Source: Amphiura filiformis (lineage: Eukaryota > Echinodermata > Ophiuroidea > Amphilepidida > Amphiuridae). Taken from it: a stretch of DNA of 64,000 nucleotides. Shown here one piece after another: positions 1 to 10,622 of the stretch (its first letter is position 1; each line of letters starts with the position of its first letter). Both the position numbers and the translations under genes were made by a program. The notes below the pieces were generated by a model, which was given only the letters and a program-made list of their open reading frames with translations, searched no databases and had not been told where the DNA came from. The DNA lies in NCBI RefSeq assembly GCF_039555335.1, contig NC_092635.1, forward strand, positions 65,747,558 to 65,811,557, read 5' to 3'.

Positions 1-26
1 TTCTAACATTTCTGATTACATTTCAG

Positions 27-212
27 ATCTTTTTATTAGTGGTAGTGTATGGTCTGTTCCACGGATTAGCAGTTTTACCAGCATTACTAAGTCTTATTGG
101 TCCTGCCTCCTATCAACCCAATTCTTGTGATGACAACAAAGGATATTTACATCTTTCCTTACAAAACAATTCAAAACCATTTTACCGTGAAAAACGTTGT
201 AATAGTTTTTAG
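27..212 (+). CDS. Patched/SSD-family protein, last coding exon
   Basis: This is the 3' coding exon of a gene that enters from the left edge. A pyrimidine-containing acceptor (TTACATTTCAG, AG at 25-26) is followed by 61 open codons and a TAG at 210-212. The frame opens with a hydrophobic stretch, IFLLVVVYGLFHGLAVLPAL, and runs on to LSLIGP. That is the final membrane helix and the LP-x-LLSLIGP motif seen at the C-terminus of Patched domain-containing (PTCHD3-like) and related RND-type sterol-sensing-domain proteins. A polar tail of about 35 residues follows, with NNS as a possible glycosylation or phosphorylation context. These proteins have twelve membrane spans and act as transporters or Hedgehog-pathway-like receptors; the substrate here is unknown. 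There is no internal ATG, so an ATG-based ORF search misses it. The family call rests on one helix and motif only. The exact paralogue cannot be told. Confidence 0.72.
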   Translation: MFLLVVVYGLFHGLAVLPALLSLIGPASYQPNSCDDNKGYLHLSLQNNSKPFYREKRCNSF

Positions 213-228
213 AGCATATAAAGTGCAA

Positions 229-234
229 AATAAA
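229..234 (+). terminator. AATAAA polyadenylation signal candidate
   Basis: AATAAA lies 17 bases after the TAG of the Patched-family exon, in AT-rich sequence. It would give a very short 3' UTR, so a more distal site is equally possible. Confidence 0.3.
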
Positions 235-576
235 TATAATATAAAATACATAAGAGAGGCTGAAAACAGAACTTTTCAGCAAAGCGAACAGCAAAAAGAG
301 AGAAAGTCAGTGACACCATGGAAATGCAAATAATGATGATTAAAACAAGTATGCAAAGTTGGTACATATAATTAGCGATTACAGTGAACCTTATGTGAAA
401 GCAGTTTGTAATTACTCACAGAAGTACCTTGAAAGTATTACTAATAGTATAACATATAACACCTAGGTTTCATTATCATTGAGGTATAGGACTTTTTATT
501 TTTTCGGAGAAGAGCAGGTAGGGCAACTACTTGATTATATTTCTACATGTTCATACTACATACTCTGAAAATTTTA

Positions 577-737
577 GAAAATTCGCACAAGTCCGTTTTT
601 TAAAAATCACATTTTTGTTCCTAAAATGGGGGTTATAGCGCCCTCAACGGGCACTCTCTCCATAGGGCTACATGTCAAGACCAGTTATAGACAAATGGCC
701 CCAAAATAAAACGGACTCGTGCAAATTTCCTCAAATT
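577..737. repeat. Short hairpin MITE
   Basis: The left arm AAATTCGCACAAGTCCGTTTT pairs with the reverse complement of AAAACGGACTCGTGCAAATTT on the right, with a loop of about 115 bases. There is no coding potential. Confidence 0.6.
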
Positions 738-1041
738 TTGCATATGATGTAGATTTAACATCTGGAATGTAATGCAAGTGATGTCGTTGCTGCTCTTCTA
801 AATTCATTTTTAAAATGTCCGCCACAGACCAAGGTGTTAACAGTAAAGTAGTTGAATGTCTTTATTTCATTTTTTTAAATTTAAAATTAGTCCTAGCAAA
901 AGCGTAAATAGGCCCTAATTGGAATAGCTTAATTAAAGTGAAGGATAAATCAATCAAATTGCCATCAGCCATTTTTGTTCATAAGACAAGATTGGCAAAC
1001 AAGAAGAAAACGGCAGTGCTGATAAAAAATAAAAGCATCAT

Positions 1042-1219
1042 TAAGGCCCCATGTCACACTGGGGGGAAATGGTAAATCACACATATTTAGCAGCATTTCT
1101 CCTCATTTATCACAATTGTGCAGAATTCAGCAGCCTGTTTTAACAGATTTTGTCGTTATTTTAGGAAATCTGGCTGTTTTTGTGTGATCTCCCATTTTTC
1201 CCCATGTGACACGGGGCCT
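1042..1219. repeat. TIR MITE (GGCCCCATGTCACACTGGGG)
   Basis: The ends read GGCCCCATGTCACACTGGGG on the left and CCCCATGTGACACGGGGCC on the right. They are imperfect inverted repeats of about 40 bases that extend into AAATGGTAAATCACACA-like sequence. Neighbouring sequence 213-576 and 738-1041 is AT-rich, with nothing recognised. Confidence 0.65.
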
Positions 1220-1256
1220 ATTATCCTACTGAAACTTACTATTTTTATGGAGTTGA

Positions 1257-1405
1257 CCTTATTTTGTTTTATTTTATTTTATTTTATTTTGTTTTATTTT
1301 ATTTTATTTTATTTTATTTTATTTTATTTTATTTTATTTTATTTTATTTTATTTTATTTTATTTTATTTTATTTTATTTCATTTTATTTTATTTTATTTT
1401 ATTTT
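1257..1405. repeat. (ATTTT)n microsatellite
   Basis: About 30 units of the pentamer ATTTT, with rare ATTTC and GTTTT variants. The 97-residue open frame through it is a repeat artefact. Confidence 0.97.
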
Positions 1406-1433
1406 ATATAGATCGATTTATTTGATTATATAT

Positions 1434-1460
1434 CATTCATTCATTCATTCATTCATTTAT
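1434..1460. repeat. (ATTC)n microsatellite
   Basis: Six to seven units of ATTC just after the ATTTT array. Confidence 0.85.
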
Positions 1461-1461
1461 G

Positions 1462-3282
1462 TATCAGTAATTAATTGTTATTTAATTATTTGCCTTCCAC
1501 ACAAGAGAAACTTGAAACTATTGGTTAACCCACTTTTGGTAAGTAGCCATCCCCCCTGACAAGTTGCACATTTTGGCCCTGTGGGCACCACTCTTGTCAT
1601 AAAGGGTACATTGTTGACATTAACATATTCACATCAATTGAGGCTTTGTTAATTGCTCATCTTCCAGTACACTTCAGATGGATTAATATAATTAAAGTAG
1701 AACACTAGAATAGATTATCCTTGCAGAAGTTGAACAGTATAAAGCATGTTGACAACACCTGTCTGCATTAAAGACATTTCTTGTGTGCACTGAGTTAGCA
1801 GAGGTATATGTATGAGCTCTCCCTGACAAGAAACGCACAACTTACCGGGGGAACAGCTACAAATGTTACGGTGGGACATTCTATATAATATTTTGTCTAC
1901 TGTATTTTATTCCCGGTTTTATTAGTAGTAGTAAATGGTTAATTAACAAGTTTATTTTAAATATCAAATCACATATTAGTTCACACATAGACGTACAACA
2001 AATGTGAGCAATGCACTACTTCATCAATGATCAATGGGTTATTCCAGAAAATAGATGCACACCCCCTATAGAGGAGTTTGGATATCAAGACTTTTTGTCC
2101 ACTCGTGACTGTTGGAAATCCAGACTTTTAAAGTGCCCAAAGGCAGAAAAACAGAAAAATAGTTTGAAATCAGAAATCCTCAATTTGAGAGCTCATTTTC
2201 AACATTTCCGTGATTTTCCCTTCATTTGATTTGCCAAGCTTTTTGGGCGGGTGCGGCGTGCCGCACCCGCCCTGTATTCTCTGACTATTGACCTACTTTT
2301 TCACATGCCGCAGTGTTGAGAAAATATTCGTGCCGGTTATATCCCAAACATCCACAGAGGTGATAGTTTATGGCAAGTTTTGTAATTATTACTTGCTTTT
2401 GATATGTAAATAATACGATAAAGTTGTCATAGGCAGTAATGTGTTTGTATTAAAAGAAATAACAAAAATAATTATTTAAGTAATAGAAATACTATTTGGA
2501 AATTGCAGCAAGATTTGCAGATGTTTTTATTTGAACAGTACCAGTTCACCAGTTTTGCTAGTTTTCCTAATCTTTGGGCTAAATTAACAGCATCGTGAAG
2601 GTCATATATATCATTTTATACTGACAGCTTCTGTATGGACTTAAATACAGCTTGTATGTACATTGTGTTCAGTGTGTACATAGGCTATTTACTTTTCAAA
2701 TCTTGTGACAAATTGTGCTTGATGATGCTTGTATAAGGTATTATAGACAAATTATTAGAATGCATGTGCACCAGTAGAAATGGCCCAGGTTGAATAAAAT
2801 AAATAAACATATGAATGAATATTTTATTCCCTGGATTATTTTTGTTGGGACAAAATAATGATATAGTTTGACACTTTGAAATACAGTTATGTTAATCATA
2901 ATAAAGTTACAAAGTTAAAAAATAATATCGAAATATTGTAAAATCAAAATTTTCCCCTCGTAAGTTGTATCAAAACAACATATTGAGGAAATTGATATGA
3001 CAGATTTTTAAACTTTGATATGGAAAGATACCCCAGCCCTGTTGTCTCACCAGAGAAGATGAGCAGAAGTCTTTCTATCTGATGATAAAAAAACCCTCTA
3101 GGTATGATTACGAAAATGTTTTAAATAACTATTATCTGCAAAAGTTTTATAACAATGTTTAATATAAAATGTTAACATAAAACGTCTTCTGTTATGATGT
3201 GAAGGGTTAATATAAAAACAGGGAAAATCTGTTTCAACTGACCAGCAGAGAATAAAGGATAAGCAATAGATAAGATTAAAAT
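1462..3282. other. Intergenic, no gene recognised
   Basis: AT-rich sequence with no splice-bounded coding frame that I recognise. The 72-residue frame at 2011-2229 has no family resemblance. The one notable feature is the GC palindrome at 2245-2272, listed separately. Confidence 0.6.
2245..2272. repeat. 28-base GC-rich perfect palindrome
   Basis: GGGCGGGTGCGGC, then GT, then GCCGCACCCGCCC: a near-perfect inverted repeat with almost no loop, isolated in AT-rich DNA and preceded by TTTT. It may be the fused ends of a decayed element. Confidence 0.8.
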
Positions 3283-3420
3283 CAGGAAAATATGACACAA
3301 CCTCCAATGGGGAATAACAAGCGTATAAATATATAAAGTTAAAAACTCTTTTAACTTTGTTTATACGCTTTGTGTTATTCCCCATTGGAAATCGATGTTG
3401 TGTCATATATATTTTCCCTG
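3283..3420. repeat. Hairpin MITE
   Basis: CAGGAAAATATGACACAAC pairs with GTTGTGTCATATATATTTTCCCTG, and the inner CCAATGGGGAATAACA pairs with GTGTTATTCCCCATTGG. The arms are about 60 bases and meet at a short loop. Confidence 0.7.
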
Positions 3421-4442
3421 TTTTTAATTGTGAAGACTTACTCATTCTTTCATTTCTCTTGACAATTTTTCATTTGCCCGCCCTATTCCTTTTAAAGGAA
3501 TTTTTATTCCAGTAACATTGGCAACTGGAAATCCAGTTCTGGAATAGCCCAATACACATCTACAGTAGACGCATGCAAATGTACCATGCCTACACGTACA
3601 AGCCGTTGGATGAGCGTAAATCAAAATTAGATTGCACCTGTATGTTAAAAGTCTGTTTTAATTTCAATGCTATGGTCGTTCATATATAAAGCCAATACTT
3701 GTGGTGTGTGCGACCAACCGGCTGATTTTTGATGTAATCTGATGTTAATTTGTGCTATCTACTGAAGATAGCTCGAGACAAATGGTACGTAACCGAGGTG
3801 CCGTACAAGCCTATACATCTATCAGCGAGTTGTATTGCTAGTGATTGCACACCAGTAAATAGGAATCTCCTATAATCTTTGTTTGAAAAGTCACAGTGTT
3901 TCAAACGAGGAAACGTGCAATACGACTGAATATAATACATTAGGAAAGGCTTAAAAACAAATAATTAGGCCCTGATTCAAATTTAATCCTCATTTAGGCC
4001 TGGGAAATAGATTGTCTGTAAAAAATGAGCAGAATCCGACTTTTTATGAAGATTTGGCTAAGCTTTCAAAATGTGTTACATTTGAGAAACACCAAGCTAT
4101 TTGTGAGCCGGCATAAGCTGTATATTATATAGGGTGATCTAGTCAGCAATTTTCTGGAAAAAACGCTGGACTCCGTAAAATTTCTCTGGAATGGATGTCT
4201 TCAGCTGACCTTCAAATTGCAGAAAGTGAAAGTTTTGAAGAGCTGAGTCGCTCTGAAGTCAAGAAAATGACTTTTCCCGGACCCTATTTGTACAGAAAGT
4301 CAATGGAGGCTATTTACTGGTGTGCGCCCTAGTGGTATTAGTATTATATAAATCGGTTTAAGAGTTCAAAAGTTTCTGGAACACACCGGTATAACAACTC
4401 GAAATCAATTGCTACCAGGGGGCCACCACATAGCACCAACAT

Positions 4443-4646
4443 CAGTGGCGTAGCCAAGGGGGACATCTGTGAGAAGTCTTGCCCCTCTTCTTGCCCCCCC
4501 ACCCCAGCGTGGGATGATGGCTGCCCTGATATTTATGATTATTAGGCTTTTTGTACATTTTAGCCCATTTTCGTTCAAGTTTTCCCACTTTGAAACTGGC
4601 CTCCCCCTTTCGCCCACCCTCTGAAAAAGTGCTGGCAACGCCACTG
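4443..4646. repeat. MITE family C, copy 1 (CAGTGGCG...CGCCACTG)
   Basis: The ends CAGTGGCGTAGCC and GGCAACGCCACTG are inverted repeats, and the interior is C-rich and G-rich. It is the most diverged of four copies; the others are at 14316, 44495 and 61076. Confidence 0.6.
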
Positions 4647-4764
4647 ACCAATATTGAGCATGTTGAGTCGATCGTGCATGGTCAGCTGCTGGATGGATGG
4701 GCAACCCATAACTTTTAGTATATTAAATAAATGATCTCACGGAGCAAAAATACGCCAGTTGAGT

Positions 4765-5245
4765 CCACACCACCAAATCACACCACCAAGGTAAATGGCC
4801 GATAAAAAAATCAGTGTTTTTATTGTGAGAACCACACCAGGGTTGATTTAATGGGAAAAAAAGTTAGAAAGAAGGCTGATGTGCCTATTATTTTGTGATA
4901 GCTGTACTTTGTGGATGGTTTTCTTATTATCTAAGTATAAAAAGATTACATTTGTCACAATTCTGAAATTTGAGGCACGTTTTTTGTTCTTCTTCGCCAG
5001 ATGGCGGCACTACATAGAAGGAGTGTGCTGTAAGATTGACAGGATGTACGTAGTTTTCGACGCGTCACTGCGAAAAATCAAGCCGCTTACCTACCCAATA
5101 TTTGTTGGTTTTATGGTAGAAAATATCATAAACAATAGGTAAAATGGTGTTTTGAATGAACCAGGAGGTTTAACAATGAGAAAGCGACCAATTCCTCCAT
5201 ACCTTTTAACACATAAATGAATAGGAACTCTATTTGGTGGTGTGG
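4765..5245. repeat. Possible TIR element (CCACACCACCAAAT)
   Basis: The 14-base end CCACACCACCAAAT at 4765 recurs inverted as ATTTGGTGGTGTGG at 5232-5245. No further terminal homology or target duplication is visible, so the boundaries are tentative. The internal short frames are not convincing genes. Confidence 0.4.
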
Positions 5246-5638
5246 AACCAGTTTGTTTTTGATAATAATTTTTTAAGAAACCCACATCTTGATGACACAT
5301 TGCCAAAAAATGCCAGAGTACACATTTGTGGTCCCCTGTGAGAAACAATCCAAACAAATCAATACATTTCTTTTCTTTTTTCAAAGTCACAAACATATTT
5401 ATTGCATGTTATATTTTATTTACAGAATATACATATTTTAACAATTTTTCAACAAAATTTTTCAGAAATATAACTTGAGAGGATGGACTATTGTATTTGG
5501 AAGAGGAGGATATATCATGGACATTTCTTTATGATAGTGTAATCTGTTACATCTACCCTTGTATAATTCTGATTTTGGCAGAATGCCTAATAATGATTTG
5601 TTTGTATAGTAAAATCATGTTATGCACAAACTCTCTTG

Positions 5639-5972
5639 AATTCTCGCTATTCACAATAAGGGCGCCGCCAGCGGTTTGCGATGTAATCGTGATGTATCAT
5701 GGGAAAAGCCCGGGGGGAAAAGGTCGACATCCAAGTCTGCGCAATACGAATATTACCATGCTATTATTATTACATAGGAACATGTGACAATATTTTTTTA
5801 GTTTTGCGTGTAATACCGTTATATTGACAAACTAAAAATATTGTCACGTGTTCCTATGTAATAGCATGGTAATATTCAGTATTATGCGGACTTGATGTCG
5901 ACCTTTTCTCATGATACATCACGATTACATCGCAAACCGCTGGCGGCGCCCTTATTGTGAATAGCGAGAATT
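5639..5972. repeat. Long snap-back hairpin element
   Basis: The two arms of roughly 150 bases are near-perfect reverse complements. They include AATTCTCGCTATTCACAATA at the outer end, the GGCGCCGCCAGCGGTTTGCG region, and a central part around ATTGTCAC(A/G)TGTTCCTATG. The spacer is about 30 bases. It is a fold-back MITE with no coding content. Confidence 0.9.
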
Positions 5973-6626
5973 AGGCAACAGGAATCAGACGATGTAGCAC
6001 TGCACCGTTTAATAACATTGTATGCCGCGCGCCCTCTGAAATAATTGATATGTTGCCCTTTGCCAAAGGGCTTTGGCTCTCTACCATCTGATCTCTGTCC
6101 CCTAATGCAACAGAAGTCATGTATAACAACATTTTAACAAACAGACAAATCGCTATTTGCCATTTTGCAAAAACCATAACAATATCTTAATTGCTTTGAA
6201 AGTGTCACATCATAATGAACCATTTTGCCAGGAAACAAACTGTTGATTCACCTTTTCGGTAAATCCCATAAGGTCGTGCGTCATGAATTGGGGTATTGGA
6301 AAAGGTGGAGGCGTTACATTTTTTCATTTTATTCAGGACATTTTGTCCTAGATCTGAAGAATGGAGAGGGGTACTGAACTAGTTTTGGTCTCATTTTGTT
6401 GCTTATTTATCTAGCTCAAATTGTGGAAAGAAAGAACATCACACTTTATTTACTTCTTGAGATATTGCAATTCAAATGATGTGAAGTCAGGGGTGGAGGA
6501 TCCTACGGTTGAGGATCCTACGGTTGAGGCATGTGTTAAAGTATAGGGAATGTTGATTTTTAGTGCCTCACAAATATATTTTTTACTGTAACTTCATAAC
6601 CCAGTAAGGTATTGAGATGGATTATG

Positions 6627-7931
6627 TACCGTAGAATGGGGTGAATAGGGACGCAGGGGTGAATAGGGACAGGAAAGAGAAAAGTTTTTGAAATCTCATT
6701 TTTTCACGTATGGTTAACACTTATTTTTTTTTATTTCCACAGATTGAAAGAGCAATCAAACAGTATTTAGAAAATGGTTCAGCAGATGTGAAAAAATAAA
6801 TTTAGGATACAGGGTGTCCAAAATAAAATTATCTAAAAAAGATTCTAAAAAACAGGGTGGTCAAAACTTTCCTGCTCCCACGGCCACTATTTTAGAAAAT
6901 GAGCTGGAAATTCACCAGGACCTAGCCTGCCAGGTCCTACAACTTTCTCTAAAAGATTATTTAATAATTCTGACAGGAATTTTTATAACAATTTTTAAAA
7001 TATTTTTCAGATAAATGTCACCTAATACGGGGTGAATAGGGACACCCTTGCCACAACCACCCTTACCCCACCACACCCTATCCTATCACCCTACCCTGCT
7101 CCACCCTTACCCCACTACCCTCATGAACATACCCCACCACCTAAACCCTACCACCACCACCCTTAAATCACTATACCACACCTTGACCCTACTAGCCTCA
7201 TTAAGCCTACCATCCTCACTACCCTACCCCACTACTACACCACCCTACCCAGGCTACCACCCTCATCCACCCCTAATACTATCATGCCACTGCCAGAACT
7301 CACTACCCCACCCCCTACCCCAGCACTCCACCATCCTACCCCACCACCCTATCCCCTACCCCACCACCCTATCCACTGCTCCACCACCACCACTTTAATC
7401 TACTACCTCTACCACCCTGATCCCACTACCCCAACACCCTACCATAATTACCTACCTACTTCCCTACCACCCAGAACCCTACCCCAGCCACCCTTACCCC
7501 ACCACATCCTACCCCACCTCTTCTTGTACTGACGAGCCTGATTATATTAACGTTGTCAAGAAATCAGATTTTAATCAGTTATGATGGTATGAATTACCCT
7601 GACATGTTTCTATTGTTTTTTAAAACACACTTGGTGTCCCTTTTCCATCTATGTGGGGGTAAAAATGCATGTAAACTTCTTCAAAGTTGTACTTTCCTTA
7701 TCAAGACCAGTGCTGTCCCTATTGACCCCGAAGTCGGGGGTCAATAGGGACACCAAACTTTTATTTTAAAAATATATACCCCCCACATATATTCAATTTT
7801 TTATTATGGTGGATTAAAGGCATCATGGGTGGACATAATATGCCCTCAAAAGTTTGGCTTATGGGGCTACAGGAAAAAAGCTACAATCTAGAGAGTGCCC
7901 AAACTGTCCCTATTCACCCCATTCTACGGTA
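6627..7931. mobile_element. Nested TIR element with TA target duplication
   Basis: CCGTAGAATGGGGTGAATAG at 6629 is mirrored by CTATTCACCCCATTCTACGG ending at 7929, with TA on each side. The motif GGTGAATAGGGAC recurs inside at 6651 and near 7030. A near-perfect palindrome around GTCCCTATTGACCCC / GGGGTCAATAGGGAC lies at 7709-7750. TIR plus TA points to the Tc1/mariner group (inference). The interior is mostly a CCCTACC-rich low-complexity tract, with no transposase. Confidence 0.68.
7040..7530. repeat. Degenerate CCACCCTACCC-rich minisatellite
   Basis: About 490 bases, almost free of G, built from irregular CCCTACCCCACCA-like units. Its proline/threonine/leucine-rich frames are artefacts of composition. 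Confidence 0.9.
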
Positions 7932-8648
7932 CCATTGTTTTGGTATTTATGTCTAGTTTGAAATGTGACCAGTTTTACTCAAAGTTAAGTTAATTTGTTG
8001 CATGTGTGCTGCATTCTGTGTCATGGGTTCTAGGCTTTTCCTATACGTTACTGTGTTAAGTATTCATTTATGCTCCGAAATGTTCCAAAGGTCATATTTC
8101 TTGAAGGAGTTACCCTACTGCTGTAAAAGTTTACATTTTTTGGATGGAAATTTGATGAGCAATTCAAATATGCCATTGGTTTTTGTGTAGGTCATGAAGG
8201 AAAACAAGTTTTGATTGATTATGTAATAAAAATCATAAAAATTATGTACGACTTTTGAACACCCTGTATCTCAGTTGGGCAACATAACTCATCATTACAA
8301 GTTTGCTTTTTTTGGAAGCCTACAATGTTATTAGCACATCTAAAAAGGTTTCAGCAGAACAGGAATTTTTGTTAGTAAATAAGAGAGGAACAAAATTGTA
8401 TACTTTTTGAACCAAAATTTAACGTTTCCACCCTATATGACATTTGTGGCACCCTGTATATTGACCAATTGTTTGTACATGTGTTTTCCTGGTACCCTAA
8501 GCTTTACAGTGATATATAATTTTATAGGGTTTTGATGAACAGTTTATGAATTAGATCAGTCTAAGTACAAAAACATGCAAATTTTTTAATTTTTTAGTAT
8601 GTAACGCATTTGGCCCCCAATTCATGGCGCACGACCATAAGCCTTTGC

Positions 8649-8769
8649 GAGTACACCTGAGAACTCGTCATTTTACGTCACGCCGACTTGCAGTAATGAT
8701 GTTCGATGAACAATGTGCGCATCAGCGCAGATCGGCGTGACATAAAATGACGAGTTCTCAGGTGTACTC
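8649..8769. repeat. Hairpin MITE (GAGTACACCTGAGAACTCG)
   Basis: GAGTACACCTGAGAACTCG continues through CATTTTACGTCACGCCGA and is mirrored by TCGGCGTGAC...CGAGTTCTCAGGTGTACTC. The arms are about 38 bases with two mismatches. It lies just outside the 6.3-8.6 kb element. Confidence 0.85.
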
Positions 8770-9454
8770 TCAAAATAACAAATTGCTCATCATAAGAGCA
8801 TTTCGGACACAGCTCGTCTTCTTATCCAATCATGGACTATCTATTTCTGACCAATTAAGGCATCATTCAAGCCAGTGGATGATCAGAGATTTGAGATCAT
8901 ATCGTTCAAGTCGAGAAATTTTCAACTGTTGTAAAAAGTACTCCACCCATACAATTTGTTTTCCTTTCTTCCTTGTTCTATAAATGAGTGTGTGGTTTTT
9001 ACATTATTTCACATGTTTCATTCTGGCATGTCCTGAGTGACAAGTAATTATGTGTCTTGCCAAAGCCACATCTTACTCATGTAGATTTTAAGATAATAAC
9101 ACAATACCAAAATAGTGTAATAATATTGAAATGTATCAGTAACCTTCAAAAGGCAAGGTCCTCACAATTATATTATATTAGACAAGAATAAAATATAATC
9201 ACAGATGAAAAATTCTATTCATCTTTTTTTAAACAATACATAAATATACAAGAATGCAAAGCAGCTTTCGAAATTTCAGTCATGCAGTTTTCATCAAACC
9301 ATTCTAAATGCTCTTATTAGGTCAGCATTTGATATGACATTTTCCACAAGACAATTTATGCAACTTTCAAATGAAAATCACCTTCACTAAGAGTGTTGCA
9401 AAAATATACATGCAGGAGTGTGATAGGGATGTTGGGTTTCACTCCACAGACATT

Positions 9455-9624
9455 TGGGCTATTTCAGTTGAAATCCATGCACCCTATGGAAGACATGCCC
9501 TTGATCTCCCACATAGGGAGTATGAATTTCAAATCGGGTTACCTGAATGGGTGACTCCATTTGTGTGGGAGATGTGCGCCACATCTGCCATAGTGGGTGT
9601 ATGGATTTCAACTGTAATAGCCCA
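9455..9624. repeat. Palindromic MITE family A, copy 1
   Basis: The ends TGGGCTATTTCAGTTGAAATC and GATTTCAACTGTAATAGCCCA are inverted repeats. The interior is the family pattern: CCTATGGAAGACATG, CTCCCACA(TC)AGGGAG, GGGTGACTCCATTTG. All short open frames across it are repeat-derived. Confidence 0.85.
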
Positions 9625-10358
9625 TTCATTGCATGTTTTAGTATCACTCTCACTCAAGTTGAACTGGTCATGTATATGGATACCTTTCAAGTATATCAGC
9701 AGCATCTGCTCTGTTACTTGCCTCAAGAATGCAAAAAGGGAGAAAATGACTTAAACAGTACTGCATTTGATTTGAGAAGGCAGGGTTAAAACACTGCTGT
9801 AGATGCCAGGGAACACAGCTACTTGGATCTGGAGAAAATAGCCAATGTGATCTGTTCCCACAAAATCAAGAACATACCAAAATATTACCCCCATTATTAG
9901 ATACACCATGCTTAATGGAGACTTACAAACATCACCACCCAGGGATGTGAGCGAAGGGCACAATCTTTTTAACAAATGCGAGGGATCAGGGAGTATACCC
10001 ACCTAAAAATTTTTTGCTCTTTTTATGATGAAATATCATCATCCACTTTTTTGTATAAATCCAGAATAAAATCTGGAATCCGGAAGACTTGGTGCTCTTT
10101 GAGAAGTAATAAATACTGTATATACCATAGATACCAGCAACACAATCTTAATTTCAGAAATTTGACATATTTTATGGTATGTATCTTTTTAAAGGCCTGT
10201 ATCTCAAAAGTAGGTCTGTTAACATGTTCTGGGTTTGTGGGAACTGATCACCAATAATATAATGCAATATACTACAGCAAAGTGGAACAGGAACATGGGG
10301 AAATTTTCTAGAAAGTTTTACTTTTTGCCACTTCTCTGTCCTCCTTTACCATCATGAC
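9625..10358. other. 3' flank of C2orf81, no gene recognised
   Basis: This is downstream of the minus-strand C2orf81 stop. GATCTGTTCCCACAAAATC at 9850 is partly mirrored by the GATC-ended GTTTGTGGGAACTGATC at 10233, hinting at a decayed inverted repeat. No canonical AATAAA on the minus strand is evident close to the stop. Confidence 0.5.
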
Positions 10359-10622
10359 TCACATCACCATGTGTTCACGAGGTGGTCTTGGTACAATTGG
10401 AGGTATTGGATCTGGACTTTGCATCGACCTTAATAACGGTGATTGTGATGTGATTATCTCGGACACAGTCAATTTTACTTCATTAATATCGGCGCCAAGA
10501 GGTTTCAAAGAGCGCAACTTGGCTGATGTGACGTCAGAATGTCTTAGTTGTAGCTTTGGTCCTCTCTTGATGCGATTTCCTTCTTTGACCACAACACCGG
10601 GTGATAATTCCATCGATTCAAT
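10359..10622 (-). CDS. C2orf81: C2orf81 coding exon 9 (stop codon)
   Basis: Acceptor TTTTCACAG|ATTGAA, in phase 0. It carries 87 codons, including the basic patch KRGPKLQLRH and the proline-rich end PIPPIVPRPPREH, then TGA at 10361-10359. Confidence 0.83.
   Translation of the reverse strand: MESMELSPGVVVKEGNRIKRGPKLQLRHSDVTSAKLRSLKPLGADINEVKLTVSEIITSQSPLLRSMQSPDPIPPIVPRPPREHMVM

Larger units (their letters stand above)
6268..8640. mobile_element. TIR DNA element with ATAA duplication, outer shell
   Basis: GGTCGTGCGTCATGAATTGGG at 6272 is repeated inverted as CCCAATTCATGGCGCACGACC ending at 8636. The element is flanked by ATAA on both sides (6268-6271 and 8637-8640), a likely 4 bp target duplication. 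No transposase frame is present, so it is non-autonomous or decayed. A second TIR element (6629-7929) sits inside it. The remaining shell sequence (6300-6628 and 7932-8600) holds nothing recognisable beyond AT-rich DNA. Confidence 0.65.

Noticed and set aside
1118-1411. 97-residue plus-strand open frame rich in Phe/Tyr/Ile/Leu
   Set aside because: It is translated from the (ATTTT)n microsatellite.
2245-2280. Bacterial-type rho-independent terminator
   Set aside because: The setting is a eukaryotic genome; the palindrome is better seen as a repeat relic.
7048-7532. Pro/Thr/His-rich open frames
   Set aside because: They come from a CCCTACC-rich low-complexity tract inside a TIR element; there is no codon-like structure.
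9371-9789. 127- and 80-residue frames
   Set aside because: Most of their length is a family A MITE.
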